Positions 1 through 5,846 are shown, counted from the stretch's first letter. The stretch is DNA of 5,846 nucleotides from an uncultured Ruminococcus sp. (GCA_945876405.1 CAMCOJ010000147.1:1-5846), one strand, 5' to 3'. The notes: a model not told the origin generated them from the letters alone. Numbers and translations are program-made.

Positions 1-45
1 GATTTCTGCCTGTCTCGTGGGCTCGGAGATGTGTATAAGAGACAG
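1..45 (+). other. Nextera i7 sequencing adapter (artefact)
   Basis: This is synthetic library sequence, not genome. Bases 27-45 are the Tn5 mosaic end AGATGTGTATAAGAGACAG. Bases 12-26 are the Nextera read-2 extension GTCTCGTGGGCTCGG. Bases 4-11 (TTCTGCCT) match the i7 index I recall as N703, and GAT at 1-3 is the end of the P7 primer. The same block occurs in reverse complement at the other end, so the assembler extended both contig ends into untrimmed adapter. Biological sequence begins at 46. Confidence 0.98.
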
Positions 46-65
46 AAATATTACTATCGGTAATT

Positions 66-87
66 TCTGATTTGTGTCAGATTTTTT
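66..87 (+). terminator. weak possible intrinsic terminator
   Basis: TCTGA (66-70) and TCAGA (77-81) can pair around a 6-base loop, followed by six T at 82-87. Read on the plus strand this has terminator form, but the stem is only 5 bp and AT-rich. It would serve a plus-strand gene lying beyond the left contig edge and convergent with the cyclase gene; no such gene is visible. On the minus strand the hairpin is followed by A, not T, so it does not obviously end the cyclase transcript. Nothing else was recognised in 46-129, which is AT-rich non-coding sequence. Confidence 0.22.
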
Positions 88-129
88 ACTGCTCACAAAT
101 TATTCCCCCTACAAATAATCTTATACATA

Positions 130-2046
130 TCAATCAAGACCCATTCTCTGCCGGCCTTCCCTGCTTGTTGGCTTGTTCCTCTTTTCACGGTACATCTTCA
201 GATCGGCCTTTGTTATCAGAGTGTTAAAGTCTTTGTCATCACCAAGTGTTTCTATATGCCAGCCGATACTTGTTCCTATCTTGTACGGCTTTTCTGATGC
301 GTCATTATACTTATCAATATTTTCATGAATTCTGCTTCTCAGCTTTTCTGCCTTCTCTTCATCATAATCATATCCGAATATTATGAATTCATCTCCGCCG
401 AACCTTGCAAACACTTCATCATCAATGCACGATTCTCCTATGGACTCTGCCATGCCTTTTATCGCAGAATCCCCTTCCTTGTGTCCGAAATTATCGTTTA
501 TATATTTCATTCCGTCCATATCTGCAAACATTATCATTGCAGGTTTATTATCACTTACATCAGAATAAAACTTAGCAATATTCTCATAAAATCCGTTTCG
601 GTTATAAATCTGTGTAAGCGGATCGTAAATATAGAGTGCTTCCAGCTTTGAAAGTACCTTTTCGAGACAGAGCTTTTTCCTGATATTTTCAAGAGAATTG
701 CTCAGACTTATTATCCAGGCATGATACATAGGACTTCTGAGCGGAAAATTGCTGTTGCATATTACTGAATAGCCAAGACATCTGTCGTTAAAATGAATAG
801 GTGAAAAATAATATTTTTTACTGTGAGGTGTTTTGTATTTGAGATCCGAGAGAATCTGCGATGAAGGAAACTTGCTTAATTTACCGAACTGCTTGTCACA
901 GTATGCGAGAGGAACCTCGACGTTCTCCGTATATCCGTGAGAAAGATATCCCTGAGTGCCAGGACTTTCAGATTCATCCAGCCAGTTTTCGCAGAGACAA
1001 AGGAAAAATTTTTCACAGTTCATCTGCTCAACATAGCTCTTCAGTGATTCAATATTCTGATTGAAGTCATCGCTCTCTGCCAGGATACAGGACATCGAGT
1101 TTACACCGGGAACATCACGATGATATATCTCCATAATATCATAAGCTTCCTTTTTGAAAATCATTATATCATCACATTCCGCATCATGACAGCCACAGCT
1201 CATATTTCGGCAGACACTTGTTTCAAGTATAACACTTCGTTCCTGCGGAATACCCATAATACCGTTGTATACCTGTTCACATGCAATATATCCTGATTTT
1301 TTCAGAGGACGGTCCACAGAGGTAATAGGTGTATAATAATTTCTTGCGTTAAAAATATTATCGAAACCGGTAACCATTACATCTTCAGGTATATGATAAC
1401 CATGCTCCTTCAGTGTGTTTAACGCACCGATTGCCATTACGTCATTGGCACAGATAACCGCCTGTCCCAGCACACCGTTTCTGATAAATTCCTCAACACC
1501 TGAAACACCGTCGCGTTCACGGAACAGTCCGTGATAAACATATCTCTCATCGAATTCTATATCGTTTTCCGCAAGAACCTTCTTATATGCATTGAAACGC
1601 ATAATACTCTCCGGATTGGCATCAGGACCCGTTATATAGTTTACCTTTCTTACACCATGATCCTCTACAATATGCCGCACCATTTCTTCCATCGCCCTGC
1701 TGTTGTCAATACCAACATAACAGAACCCTTCCATGTCACAGTCGATGCTTGCAACCGGTATGTGTGTATCCGACTCGCGTATCCGGTCAACAATCTCTTT
1801 TACCACGGCAGGAGAAGCAATGGTATTGGTCAGAAGAATCACACCATCAAGTATATCATAATTAATCAGATTATAGATATTAAATTCTCCGATATCATTG
1901 TGAATTCCAAGTACGCCACCAAATGCAATAAAATGGACTATATTAATATTTTTTTCTTCGGCAAACTCATGTATGCCGCTCAGGATAGTGCTTTGATATT
2001 CCTCATCTATCCCCGATATAATTACTGCAATATTTAAAGCTCCCAT
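130..2046 (-). CDS. soluble diguanylate cyclase with LacI-type ligand-binding sensor domain
   Basis: This 638-residue protein probably converts two GTP to c-di-GMP under control of a bound small molecule. Residues about 4-275 have a LacI/periplasmic-binding-protein fold; the clearest signature is CANDVMAIGALNTLKEHG (199-216) followed by IPEDVMVTGFDNI (219-231). There is no N-terminal helix-turn-helix, signal peptide or membrane segment, so it should be cytoplasmic and not itself DNA-binding. A Cys-rich stretch follows (C279, C284, C286, H287, C291), then a middle region (about 292-465) whose later part (FSPIHFNDRCLGYSVICN) looks GAF-like, then a linker helix. The GGDEF domain occupies about 472-622. 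It has FADMDGMKYINDNFGH (507-522), which carries the metal and guanine contacts, and RFGGDEF (548-554), an intact active site. The RxxD inhibitory site is absent (I-D-D-E in its place). The ATG has a good ribosome site, GAGAGGGG, about 5 nt upstream. It is divergent from the membrane gene at 2155. The sensor ligand is unknown; a sugar is plausible from the fold only. Confidence 0.93.
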   Translation of the reverse strand: MGALNIAVIISGIDEEYQSTILSGIHEFAEEKNINIVHFIAFGGVLGIHNDIGEFNIYNLINYDILDGVILLTNTIASPAVVKEIVDRIRESDTHIPVASIDCDMEGFCYVGIDNSRAMEEMVRHIVEDHGVRKVNYITGPDANPESIMRFNAYKKVLAENDIEFDERYVYHGLFRERDGVSGVEEFIRNGVLGQAVICANDVMAIGALNTLKEHGYHIPEDVMVTGFDNIFNARNYYTPITSVDRPLKKSGYIACEQVYNGIMGIPQERSVILETSVCRNMSCGCHDAECDDIMIFKKEAYDIMEIYHRDVPGVNSMSCILAESDDFNQNIESLKSYVEQMNCEKFFLCLCENWLDESESPGTQGYLSHGYTENVEVPLAYCDKQFGKLSKFPSSQILSDLKYKTPHSKKYYFSPIHFNDRCLGYSVICNSNFPLRSPMYHAWIISLSNSLENIRKKLCLEKVLSKLEALYIYDPLTQIYNRNGFYENIAKFYSDVSDNKPAMIMFADMDGMKYINDNFGHKEGDSAIKGMAESIGESCIDDEVFARFGGDEFIIFGYDYDEEKAEKLRSRIHENIDKYNDASEKPYKIGTSIGWHIETLGDDKDFNTLITKADLKMYREKRNKPTSREGRQRMGLD

Positions 2047-2066
2047 AATAACCCCTCTCTAAAATA

Positions 2067-2095
2067 TTGAAAAAAAATTTTTTTTATGTTATTAT
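2067..2095 (+). promoter_or_regulatory. sigma-A-like extended -10 promoter for the membrane gene
   Basis: The -35 TTGAAA (2067-2072) and -10 TATTAT (2090-2095) are separated by exactly 17 bp. TG at 2087-2088 sits one base before the -10, giving an extended -10 element. Transcription would begin near 2102, leaving a leader of about 50 nt before the ATG at 2155. The spacer contains the A8T8 tract. A second TATAAT lies at 2120-2125 with a poorer -35 (TAGACG, 2098-2103, 16-bp spacing) and could be an alternative start. Confidence 0.6.
2070..2085. repeat. A8T8 symmetric tract in divergent promoter region
   Basis: Eight A (2070-2077) are followed directly by eight T (2078-2085), making a perfect 16-bp palindrome of the type that bends DNA. 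It fills most of the spacer of the plus-strand promoter and lies around the start of the predicted minus-strand transcript. It may affect promoter geometry or transcript slippage, but no function can be shown from sequence alone. Confidence 0.85.
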
Positions 2096-2096
2096 A
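2091..2096 (-). promoter_or_regulatory. probable -10 element for the cyclase gene
   Basis: On the minus strand these bases read TATAAT, a perfect -10. Transcription would start near 2084, about 38 nt upstream of the cyclase ATG. No good -35 is found at 16-18 bp (GTAAAG or TAAAGA), so the promoter may be weak or need an activator. The element overlaps the plus-strand -10 at 2090-2095, so the two polymerases could not occupy both sites together. Confidence 0.45.
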
Positions 2097-2125
2097 GTAG
2101 ACGACAAACCTGTCTTTACTATAAT
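2091..2125. promoter_or_regulatory. 35-bp interrupted palindrome, candidate operator
   Basis: ATTATAGTA (2091-2099) and TACTATAAT (2117-2125) are perfect 9-bp inverted repeats. Nearly the same axis also relates GACA (2103-2106) and TGTC (2111-2114), around AACC. Each outer arm contains a TATAAT reading outwards, one per strand. The site overlaps both predicted -10 elements and the plus-strand start point, as expected for an operator shared by the cyclase and membrane genes. Because the predicted plus-strand transcript would start inside it, a DNA site is more likely than an RNA hairpin. No regulator for it is identified in the window. Confidence 0.45.
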
Positions 2126-2134
2126 CTACTGAAA

Positions 2135-2145
2135 GGAAAATTTCC
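2135..2145 (+). promoter_or_regulatory. small inverted repeat over distant Shine-Dalgarno of membrane gene
   Basis: GGAAAATTTCC is an 11-bp perfect inverted repeat with a central A. It overlaps the AAAGGA run (2132-2137), the only ribosome-site-like sequence before the ATG at 2155. In RNA, GGAA and UUCC could pair over a 3-nt loop and partly mask that site. The stem is very short, so an effect is speculative. Confidence 0.25.
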
Positions 2146-2154
2146 AAAAATAAA

Positions 2155-2694
2155 ATGCAGAATATAAGCTATAAAATCGCCTTAGGCGGAATATTATCTT
2201 CACTCTGCCTGCTGTGTATGTTTCTGACGGGAGTATTTCCGGTTCTGTACATCACCCTCCCTATGATAGCAGGAGTACTTATGATGATAATGTCGGTGGA
2301 AATAACACCCTCATGGGCATATCTTACCTTTTTTGCAACCGGAATTCTTTCGGTTTTCGTAACCTTTGACAAGGAGGCTGCTCTGCTCTATATCATGCTG
2401 TTCGGTCACTATCCCGTAACCAGACAGTTCATAGAAAAGATTAGACTTCCTTTTGTCAGGCTGGCTGTCAAATTAATAATCTTTAACACATGCGTTTTGT
2501 CAGAATTCTACATAGCAGTTTCTTTTCTCGGAATTACTGAATTCTACGAACAGCTAACGGAAAAGGGAAAACCGGCAGCTGCAGGTATCATTATTCTTGT
2601 TAATTTTATCTGTTTAATATACGACCGCAGCATTGACAGCATGCTTATCATATATAACCAAAAAATCAAGCCAAAACTAATCCGCGGCAGGTAG
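2155..2694 (+). CDS. small polytopic membrane protein, possibly ECF transporter S-component-like
   Basis: This 179-residue protein is strongly hydrophobic, with about five or six membrane segments: roughly 8-28, 30-48, 52-70, a weaker one near 75-86, 104-127 and 141-158. The C-terminus is basic (KIKPKLIRGR), which suggests a cytoplasmic end. Its size, the N-terminal SYKIALGGILSSL stretch and compact helices resemble substrate-binding S components of energy-coupling-factor vitamin transporters. That is an impression: no substrate motif or adjacent ATPase/EcfT gene is seen, so the family is unproven. The ATG at 2155 is the only sensible start, because an in-frame stop lies at 2122-2124 and the next Met is residue 22 without a ribosome site. 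The only Shine-Dalgarno-like run, AAAGGA (2132-2137), is 17 nt away, so translation may be weak. It diverges from the sensor cyclase and may share its regulation. Confidence 0.8.
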   Translation: MQNISYKIALGGILSSLCLLCMFLTGVFPVLYITLPMIAGVLMMIMSVEITPSWAYLTFFATGILSVFVTFDKEAALLYIMLFGHYPVTRQFIEKIRLPFVRLAVKLIIFNTCVLSEFYIAVSFLGITEFYEQLTEKGKPAAAGIIILVNFICLIYDRSIDSMLIIYNQKIKPKLIRGR

Positions 2695-2976
2695 AACAAT
2701 CTCTGAACTGTTTATCTCTTCGGTAAGCTGTTTAACCTTCCGCTTAAGGAGCGCTGCATAAAGCAGTGCTCTTTTCATTTCTCCCTTTACAACATACCTG
2801 TCTGCAATTCCTGATATACAGTCGATATGTATTATTTTTTTCTCAGTTTCAGTACCTTTACCGGAAAGAACAAGAAGTCCGCATTTGTAAAAAGACGATT
2901 CTTTCTTTATCTCTTCATTCTGTCTGAAAACTCTTCTGTTGATGTATTCTGCGTCAATTTTATCTGGTATCTTCAC
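2677..2976 (-). CDS. 99-residue hypothetical protein, last gene of the dynamin-like operon
   Basis: I do not recognise this protein. It is small, soluble and charged, with no signal peptide or membrane segment. The N-terminal 30 residues are Lys/Arg/Glu-rich. The middle (KCGLLVLSGKG, then KKIIHIDCISGIADRYVV) looks like beta strands, and residues 66-90 should form a helix. Cysteines are at 32 and 53. The start is GTG at 2976: an in-frame TGA lies three codons upstream and the next Met is residue 67. Its ribosome site AGGTGA ends 6 nt before the GTG and overlaps the TAG stop of the upstream gene; only 10 bp separate the genes, so translation is probably coupled. The 3' end overlaps the convergent membrane gene by 18 bp. 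It could be an accessory factor for the two upstream products, judged only from operon position. Confidence 0.75.
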   Translation of the reverse strand: MKIPDKIDAEYINRRVFRQNEEIKKESSFYKCGLLVLSGKGTETEKKIIHIDCISGIADRYVVKGEMKRALLYAALLKRKVKQLTEEINSSEIVLPAAD

Positions 2977-2982
2977 TCGCAG

Positions 2983-2988
2983 TCACCT
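2983..2988 (-). promoter_or_regulatory. ribosome binding site overlapping upstream stop, sets GTG start
   Basis: On the minus strand AGGTGA lies 6 nt before GTG (2976-2974). It shares two bases with the TAG stop (2989-2987) of the preceding gene. This arrangement supports the GTG start and suggests translational coupling of the last two operon genes. Confidence 0.6.
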
Positions 2989-4096
2989 ACCTCTTTTCAT
3001 CAATCATTTTCTGTACAGCTTTAATCTTCATATCTGCAATGCTGTGAATAAGATTAGGAAGCTGCCTGTGAAAATAATCATCTATCTTCTGAGTAAATTC
3101 TGTGATAACATTATTTTTGTTTAGTATTTCCTTATATTCCAGTTCAGTTTTACCTGATGAAATTTTCTGACGCTCAGCGAACATCTTTTCAAACAGTGCA
3201 ATCGCATATTTCTGAATCATTATACTTTCTTCCGAAAGAGAGAAACTTAGAATTTCAGAAATATAATCAAGATAAAATTCTGTAATCTCATTAAGAATAT
3301 CCGAATCCTTACCCAGATACATCTCTCTGAAATCATCAGCAAATGAACCGATAACATCATCTGTATCTATCGGCAGTGAACCGAATTCAAACAGCTTAAG
3401 ATACCTTGAAAATTCAGCAGGGTTGTTAAATGAAAAATAATGTTCATAGGTTCTCTCAAGAAAGGTTTTGTAATGAATGTCAAATCTCTTCTCAAGACGG
3501 TAGTTTGCACCTTTGAGTTCCTTCAGATACCTGTTCTTTATATATCTGAGGTTATCAGGAACAACTGTGAATATATCTGATTTGTCAGAACCAGCAAAAT
3601 ACTGGCAGATATCTATTCCAAACACACCGAATTCCTCATATGCCTCAGAGATAATCCTGTCTGATTTTTCAATATCCGTATAACCTGCACGTCGTTTTTC
3701 ATTATACAGAACCAGATCAATATCAGCGTTCTCTGCTGATGTACATATCTTTTCAATAAGATATCTCAGATTTTCCTTTTTATATGGAAAGTCTGCAAAA
3801 ATTACCGCCTTTCCTATGCGGATTTTTTCATGTTCCTCAAAGGACGATTTTAAGTCGATACCTGACAGCGGAAATTCAAGAATACGTCCCTCATGAATTT
3901 TTGAAGTATAAACCAATATTCTCTTTTCATCCGTTATTACATTTTCTTCCTTTGAATAGATAAAAACATAGCTTTTGCTGATCTTGAGAGAATTGGTGTC
4001 TATCAGATGTCCCTCAGGCATAAGTTCCTGTGCGAAACGATACCTGACATCGTCTCCAAGGCAGATTATAAAATTGTTACTGCTGATATTTCTCAT
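2987..4096 (-). CDS. 369-residue hypothetical protein downstream of dynamin-like GTPase
   Basis: No family was recognised with confidence. The N-terminal half (about 8-180) reads like an alpha/beta domain, with strands FIICLGDD (9-16), SYVFIYS (42-48), KAVIFADFPYK (96-106) and DIDLVLYNEKRR (125-136). The C-terminal half (about 185-369) is mostly helical, with no membrane segment or signal peptide. The order of strands loosely recalls a GTPase domain that has lost its P-loop: ADFP where a DxPG might stand and VLYNEK where NKxD might stand. That is inference from a weak match, not an identification. The ATG at 4096 is preceded by GAGGAG with 8-nt spacing; another ATG at 4100 is in a different frame and too close to the site. 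It lies 32 bp after the GTPase gene and 10 bp before the 99-residue gene, same strand, so co-transcription is likely. Confidence 0.82.
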   Translation of the reverse strand: MRNISSNNFIICLGDDVRYRFAQELMPEGHLIDTNSLKISKSYVFIYSKEENVITDEKRILVYTSKIHEGRILEFPLSGIDLKSSFEEHEKIRIGKAVIFADFPYKKENLRYLIEKICTSAENADIDLVLYNEKRRAGYTDIEKSDRIISEAYEEFGVFGIDICQYFAGSDKSDIFTVVPDNLRYIKNRYLKELKGANYRLEKRFDIHYKTFLERTYEHYFSFNNPAEFSRYLKLFEFGSLPIDTDDVIGSFADDFREMYLGKDSDILNEITEFYLDYISEILSFSLSEESIMIQKYAIALFEKMFAERQKISSGKTELEYKEILNKNNVITEFTQKIDDYFHRQLPNLIHSIADMKIKAVQKMIDEKR

Positions 4097-4128
4097 TCAT
4101 TTTTCTCCTCAGGGTAATATTGTTTTAC

Positions 4129-5800
4129 TCAGATTGCAATCCTGCTGTTTTCTTCATAGCTGAGAACTCTTTTCAGTTCTTCTATCCTGTAGTACAGAGT
4201 TTTTACTGAACTTATCTGTCTCTTGATATTCTTTATCTTCTCATTCTTTTCATCCATCGAAAGTGAAAGCTGATATCTGAGTGCCTCGATATTCTTATTG
4301 ATCAGATCAAATCTTCTTTCGAGGTCATTGCGAAGAATCTCATCAAGTTTCTGACGGAACATATTCTCAAATATCTCAATCTGTTCTGCAGCAATTGACG
4401 AATACGAATTGATACCTTCGTTATAAAATGACTCGATATACATTTTCTTTTTAAGGTAAAGAGCAACATTTTCACGGATATATCTGTTTTTAAACCCTTC
4501 ACGCTTCTCGTCAAGCTGCTTGTGAAGTTCAGATAAAATTGAATTTTTGATATGTATTTCTTCATTCAGTTCAGCACTTGGTTTTCCATCATATATGATT
4601 GCATTGTATTCGAGAGTTTTCTGCATTATCTGTTCTGAATATTCAGCAAGCCTCATCTCAACTTCCTTTTTCCACGCACGTGTTTCAGTGTCATCGATAT
4701 ATTCAGTTGTTTCTGTAATCTTTTTCTTTCTGAAAAGGTTAAACAGACTGAAATGAGTCTTTTCTTCTGTAGTGTAAACACGCTTTACCTTTGGTTTTTC
4801 AAGTCCGTTTTCATACTGCTGCTTTTCTTCTCTTAAAAGCATCAGATCGTGGTGTACGCGTTCCCTTTCCTTCTCAAAGCGAAGTGCCTTAATATATTGT
4901 GAGGAAAGCTCATCAAGTTCGGCCTGCATAACATTTATCTCTGAAATAGTCTGATTCACGCTGTCCTGATACTGCTCAATACCAAGCTCAAATGAATTTT
5001 CAGTCTGATTATATCTGCAGTCCGGACAGATATTGAATTCATATTCTGAAATAAAAATTCTTACTGATTCAGCAACATCCGGAAGATACTTTCCAACGGC
5101 ATTGGATATATCAGATATAAGCTTTTCCTTAAGTTCAAAAGTAGCAGCACTGACACCATTGTTAATGATGGACGGAAGACTCTTCTCAAGTTCGATAAGT
5201 TCCTCTGTGGTCTGATAGGTCTGAAGGCTGGCAAGCTGACGTCCGCGGAAAAGTCTTACCTTATTAAGAGTAAAGTCAAGAACATTTTTTACGCACTGCT
5301 CTGTATCAGCGTTGATTCTTGCCTTGAGCTTATCCATCTTGCCCTCTGTTTCTTCTATCTTTGATGTAAGTTCGTTTATTATCTGCTGTGCTTCACTGTC
5401 ATCAACAGCCGAGTCATAGATAGCCGACTCCAGTTCAAGATTTTTCAGAGTTTCATCTATCATTTTTGCAGCACGGGAAACAGGTGTGATGAGACTGTTT
5501 CTCGCCTTGTCGCCTTCAGTGATAAAATTCCAGAGACCGTCCTCGAACTCTTCCATTCTCGACATACTGAGAAGCTTTCTTTTGTCCTCAGCAGAAAGCG
5601 ATGTACGTCCGCGGTATGAAAGATTTTCAGAAGAACGTGCGACAAGTGCCTGATATGCTGAGATACACCAGAACTCCGGCATATCCGTTGCTTCAGGAAA
5701 AATTCGTCCGTAGTTTTTAAGCATATTTTCAGCCACTTTTTCACAGGACTCGTTTTCCCCTGTTTTTATCTGATCAATTTTATTCAGGACAAATATTATC
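4129..5800 (-). CDS. dynamin-like large GTPase, N-terminus missing at contig end
   Basis: The biological part encodes about 556 residues, the C-terminal portion of a bacterial dynamin-family protein. It begins just before the G4 motif: IIFVLNKID, with NKID at 5773-5784, which reads guanine. A G5-like FWCISA follows about 35 residues later. The P-loop, switch and DxPG motifs lie off the contig. The rest is helical with long coiled-coil stretches, as in dynamin stalks. About 350 residues in is a basic-aromatic loop, KTHFSLFNLFRKKK, which may touch membrane. One CxxC (CPDC) lies near the middle. Dynamin-like proteins typically bind and remodel membranes using GTP. An apparent GTG start at 5829 with peptide MGSEMCIRD is adapter translation and must not be annotated; the codon at 5802-5800 is half adapter. 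The TGA stop at 4131-4129 is 32 bp from the next gene. Alternative: another coiled-coil GTPase of the same superfamily. Confidence 0.85.
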
Positions 5801-5846
5801 CTGTCTCTTATACACATCTCCGAGCCCACGAGACAGGCAGAAATCT
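5801..5846 (-). other. Nextera i7 sequencing adapter (artefact), reverse complement
   Basis: Bases 5801-5819 are the reverse complement of the Tn5 mosaic end, 5820-5834 the read-2 extension, 5835-5842 (AGGCAGAA) the i7 index, and ATCT the start of the P7 primer region. It mirrors bases 1-45. It adds a false start codon and nine false residues to the dynamin-like reading frame. Genomic sequence ends at 5800, so that gene is truncated by assembly, not by a biological event. Confidence 0.98.

Noticed and set aside
27..45. Tn5 transposon end as a sign of a natural mobile element
   Set aside because: It is the engineered 19-bp mosaic end joined to Nextera primer and index sequence, present at both contig tips; no transposase gene exists.
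97..119. ATTATT/AATAAT inverted repeat after the cyclase stop as its terminator
   Set aside because: The stem is six A/T pairs with a 9-base loop and no U-run follows on the minus strand.
118..131. TCTTATACATATC resembling the mosaic end, as a second adapter remnant
   Set aside because: Only about eight bases match and there is no flanking primer sequence; this is chance in AT-rich DNA next to a stop codon.
1531..2037. 168-codon plus-strand open frame within the cyclase gene
   Set aside because: It lies opposite the conserved LacI-type sensor coding sequence, has no recognisable domain and reads as an antisense shadow.
2091..2125. Palindrome as a riboswitch or intrinsic terminator
   Set aside because: No T-run follows either side directly, the predicted plus-strand transcript starts within it, and no riboswitch core was recognised.
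4984..5040. CPDC in the dynamin-like protein as a zinc finger
   Set aside because: There is only one CxxC and no second Cys/His pair nearby, so a zinc site within one chain is not supported.
5460..5744. 94-codon minus-strand frame within the GTPase gene
   Set aside because: It overlaps the dynamin-like frame in another phase, and its protein has no recognisable features; the main frame carries the clear GTPase motifs.

Overview
The window is an entire short assembly contig. It is probably from a gut- or rumen-type Firmicute (Clostridia, perhaps Ruminococcus or a relative). That guess rests on its AT-rich composition, strong AGGAG-type ribosome sites, sigma-A-like promoters, and a LacI-type sensor fused to GGDEF. 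No marker gene fixes the taxon. Both ends are synthetic: bases 1-45 and 5801-5846 are Illumina Nextera i7 adapter with index, in opposite orientations. Only 46-5800 is biological.

Left part (130-2046, minus strand): a soluble diguanylate cyclase. It has a LacI-type periplasmic-binding-like sensor, a middle region that looks GAF-like, and a C-terminal GGDEF domain with intact catalytic residues. It probably makes c-di-GMP in response to a small cytoplasmic ligand. It is transcribed away from a small polytopic membrane protein (2155-2694, plus strand). The 108-bp gap between them holds a good extended -10 promoter for the membrane gene, an overlapping -10 for the cyclase gene, an A8T8 tract and a 35-bp interrupted palindrome that may be an operator.

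Right part (2677-5800, minus strand): three genes in one direction that look like an operon. In transcription order they are a dynamin-like large GTPase with its N-terminus cut off by the contig end (G4 motif NKID visible, long coiled coils, a basic-aromatic loop), an unrecognised 369-residue protein, and an unrecognised 99-residue protein. The last begins at GTG 10 bp after its neighbour's stop, with its ribosome site overlapping that stop. The operon meets the membrane gene tail to tail with an 18-bp coding overlap.

Two units are worth follow-up: the sensor-cyclase/membrane-protein divergon, and the dynamin-like GTPase operon with two uncharacterised partners. No RNA genes, CRISPR arrays, insertion sequences or natural mobile elements were seen.
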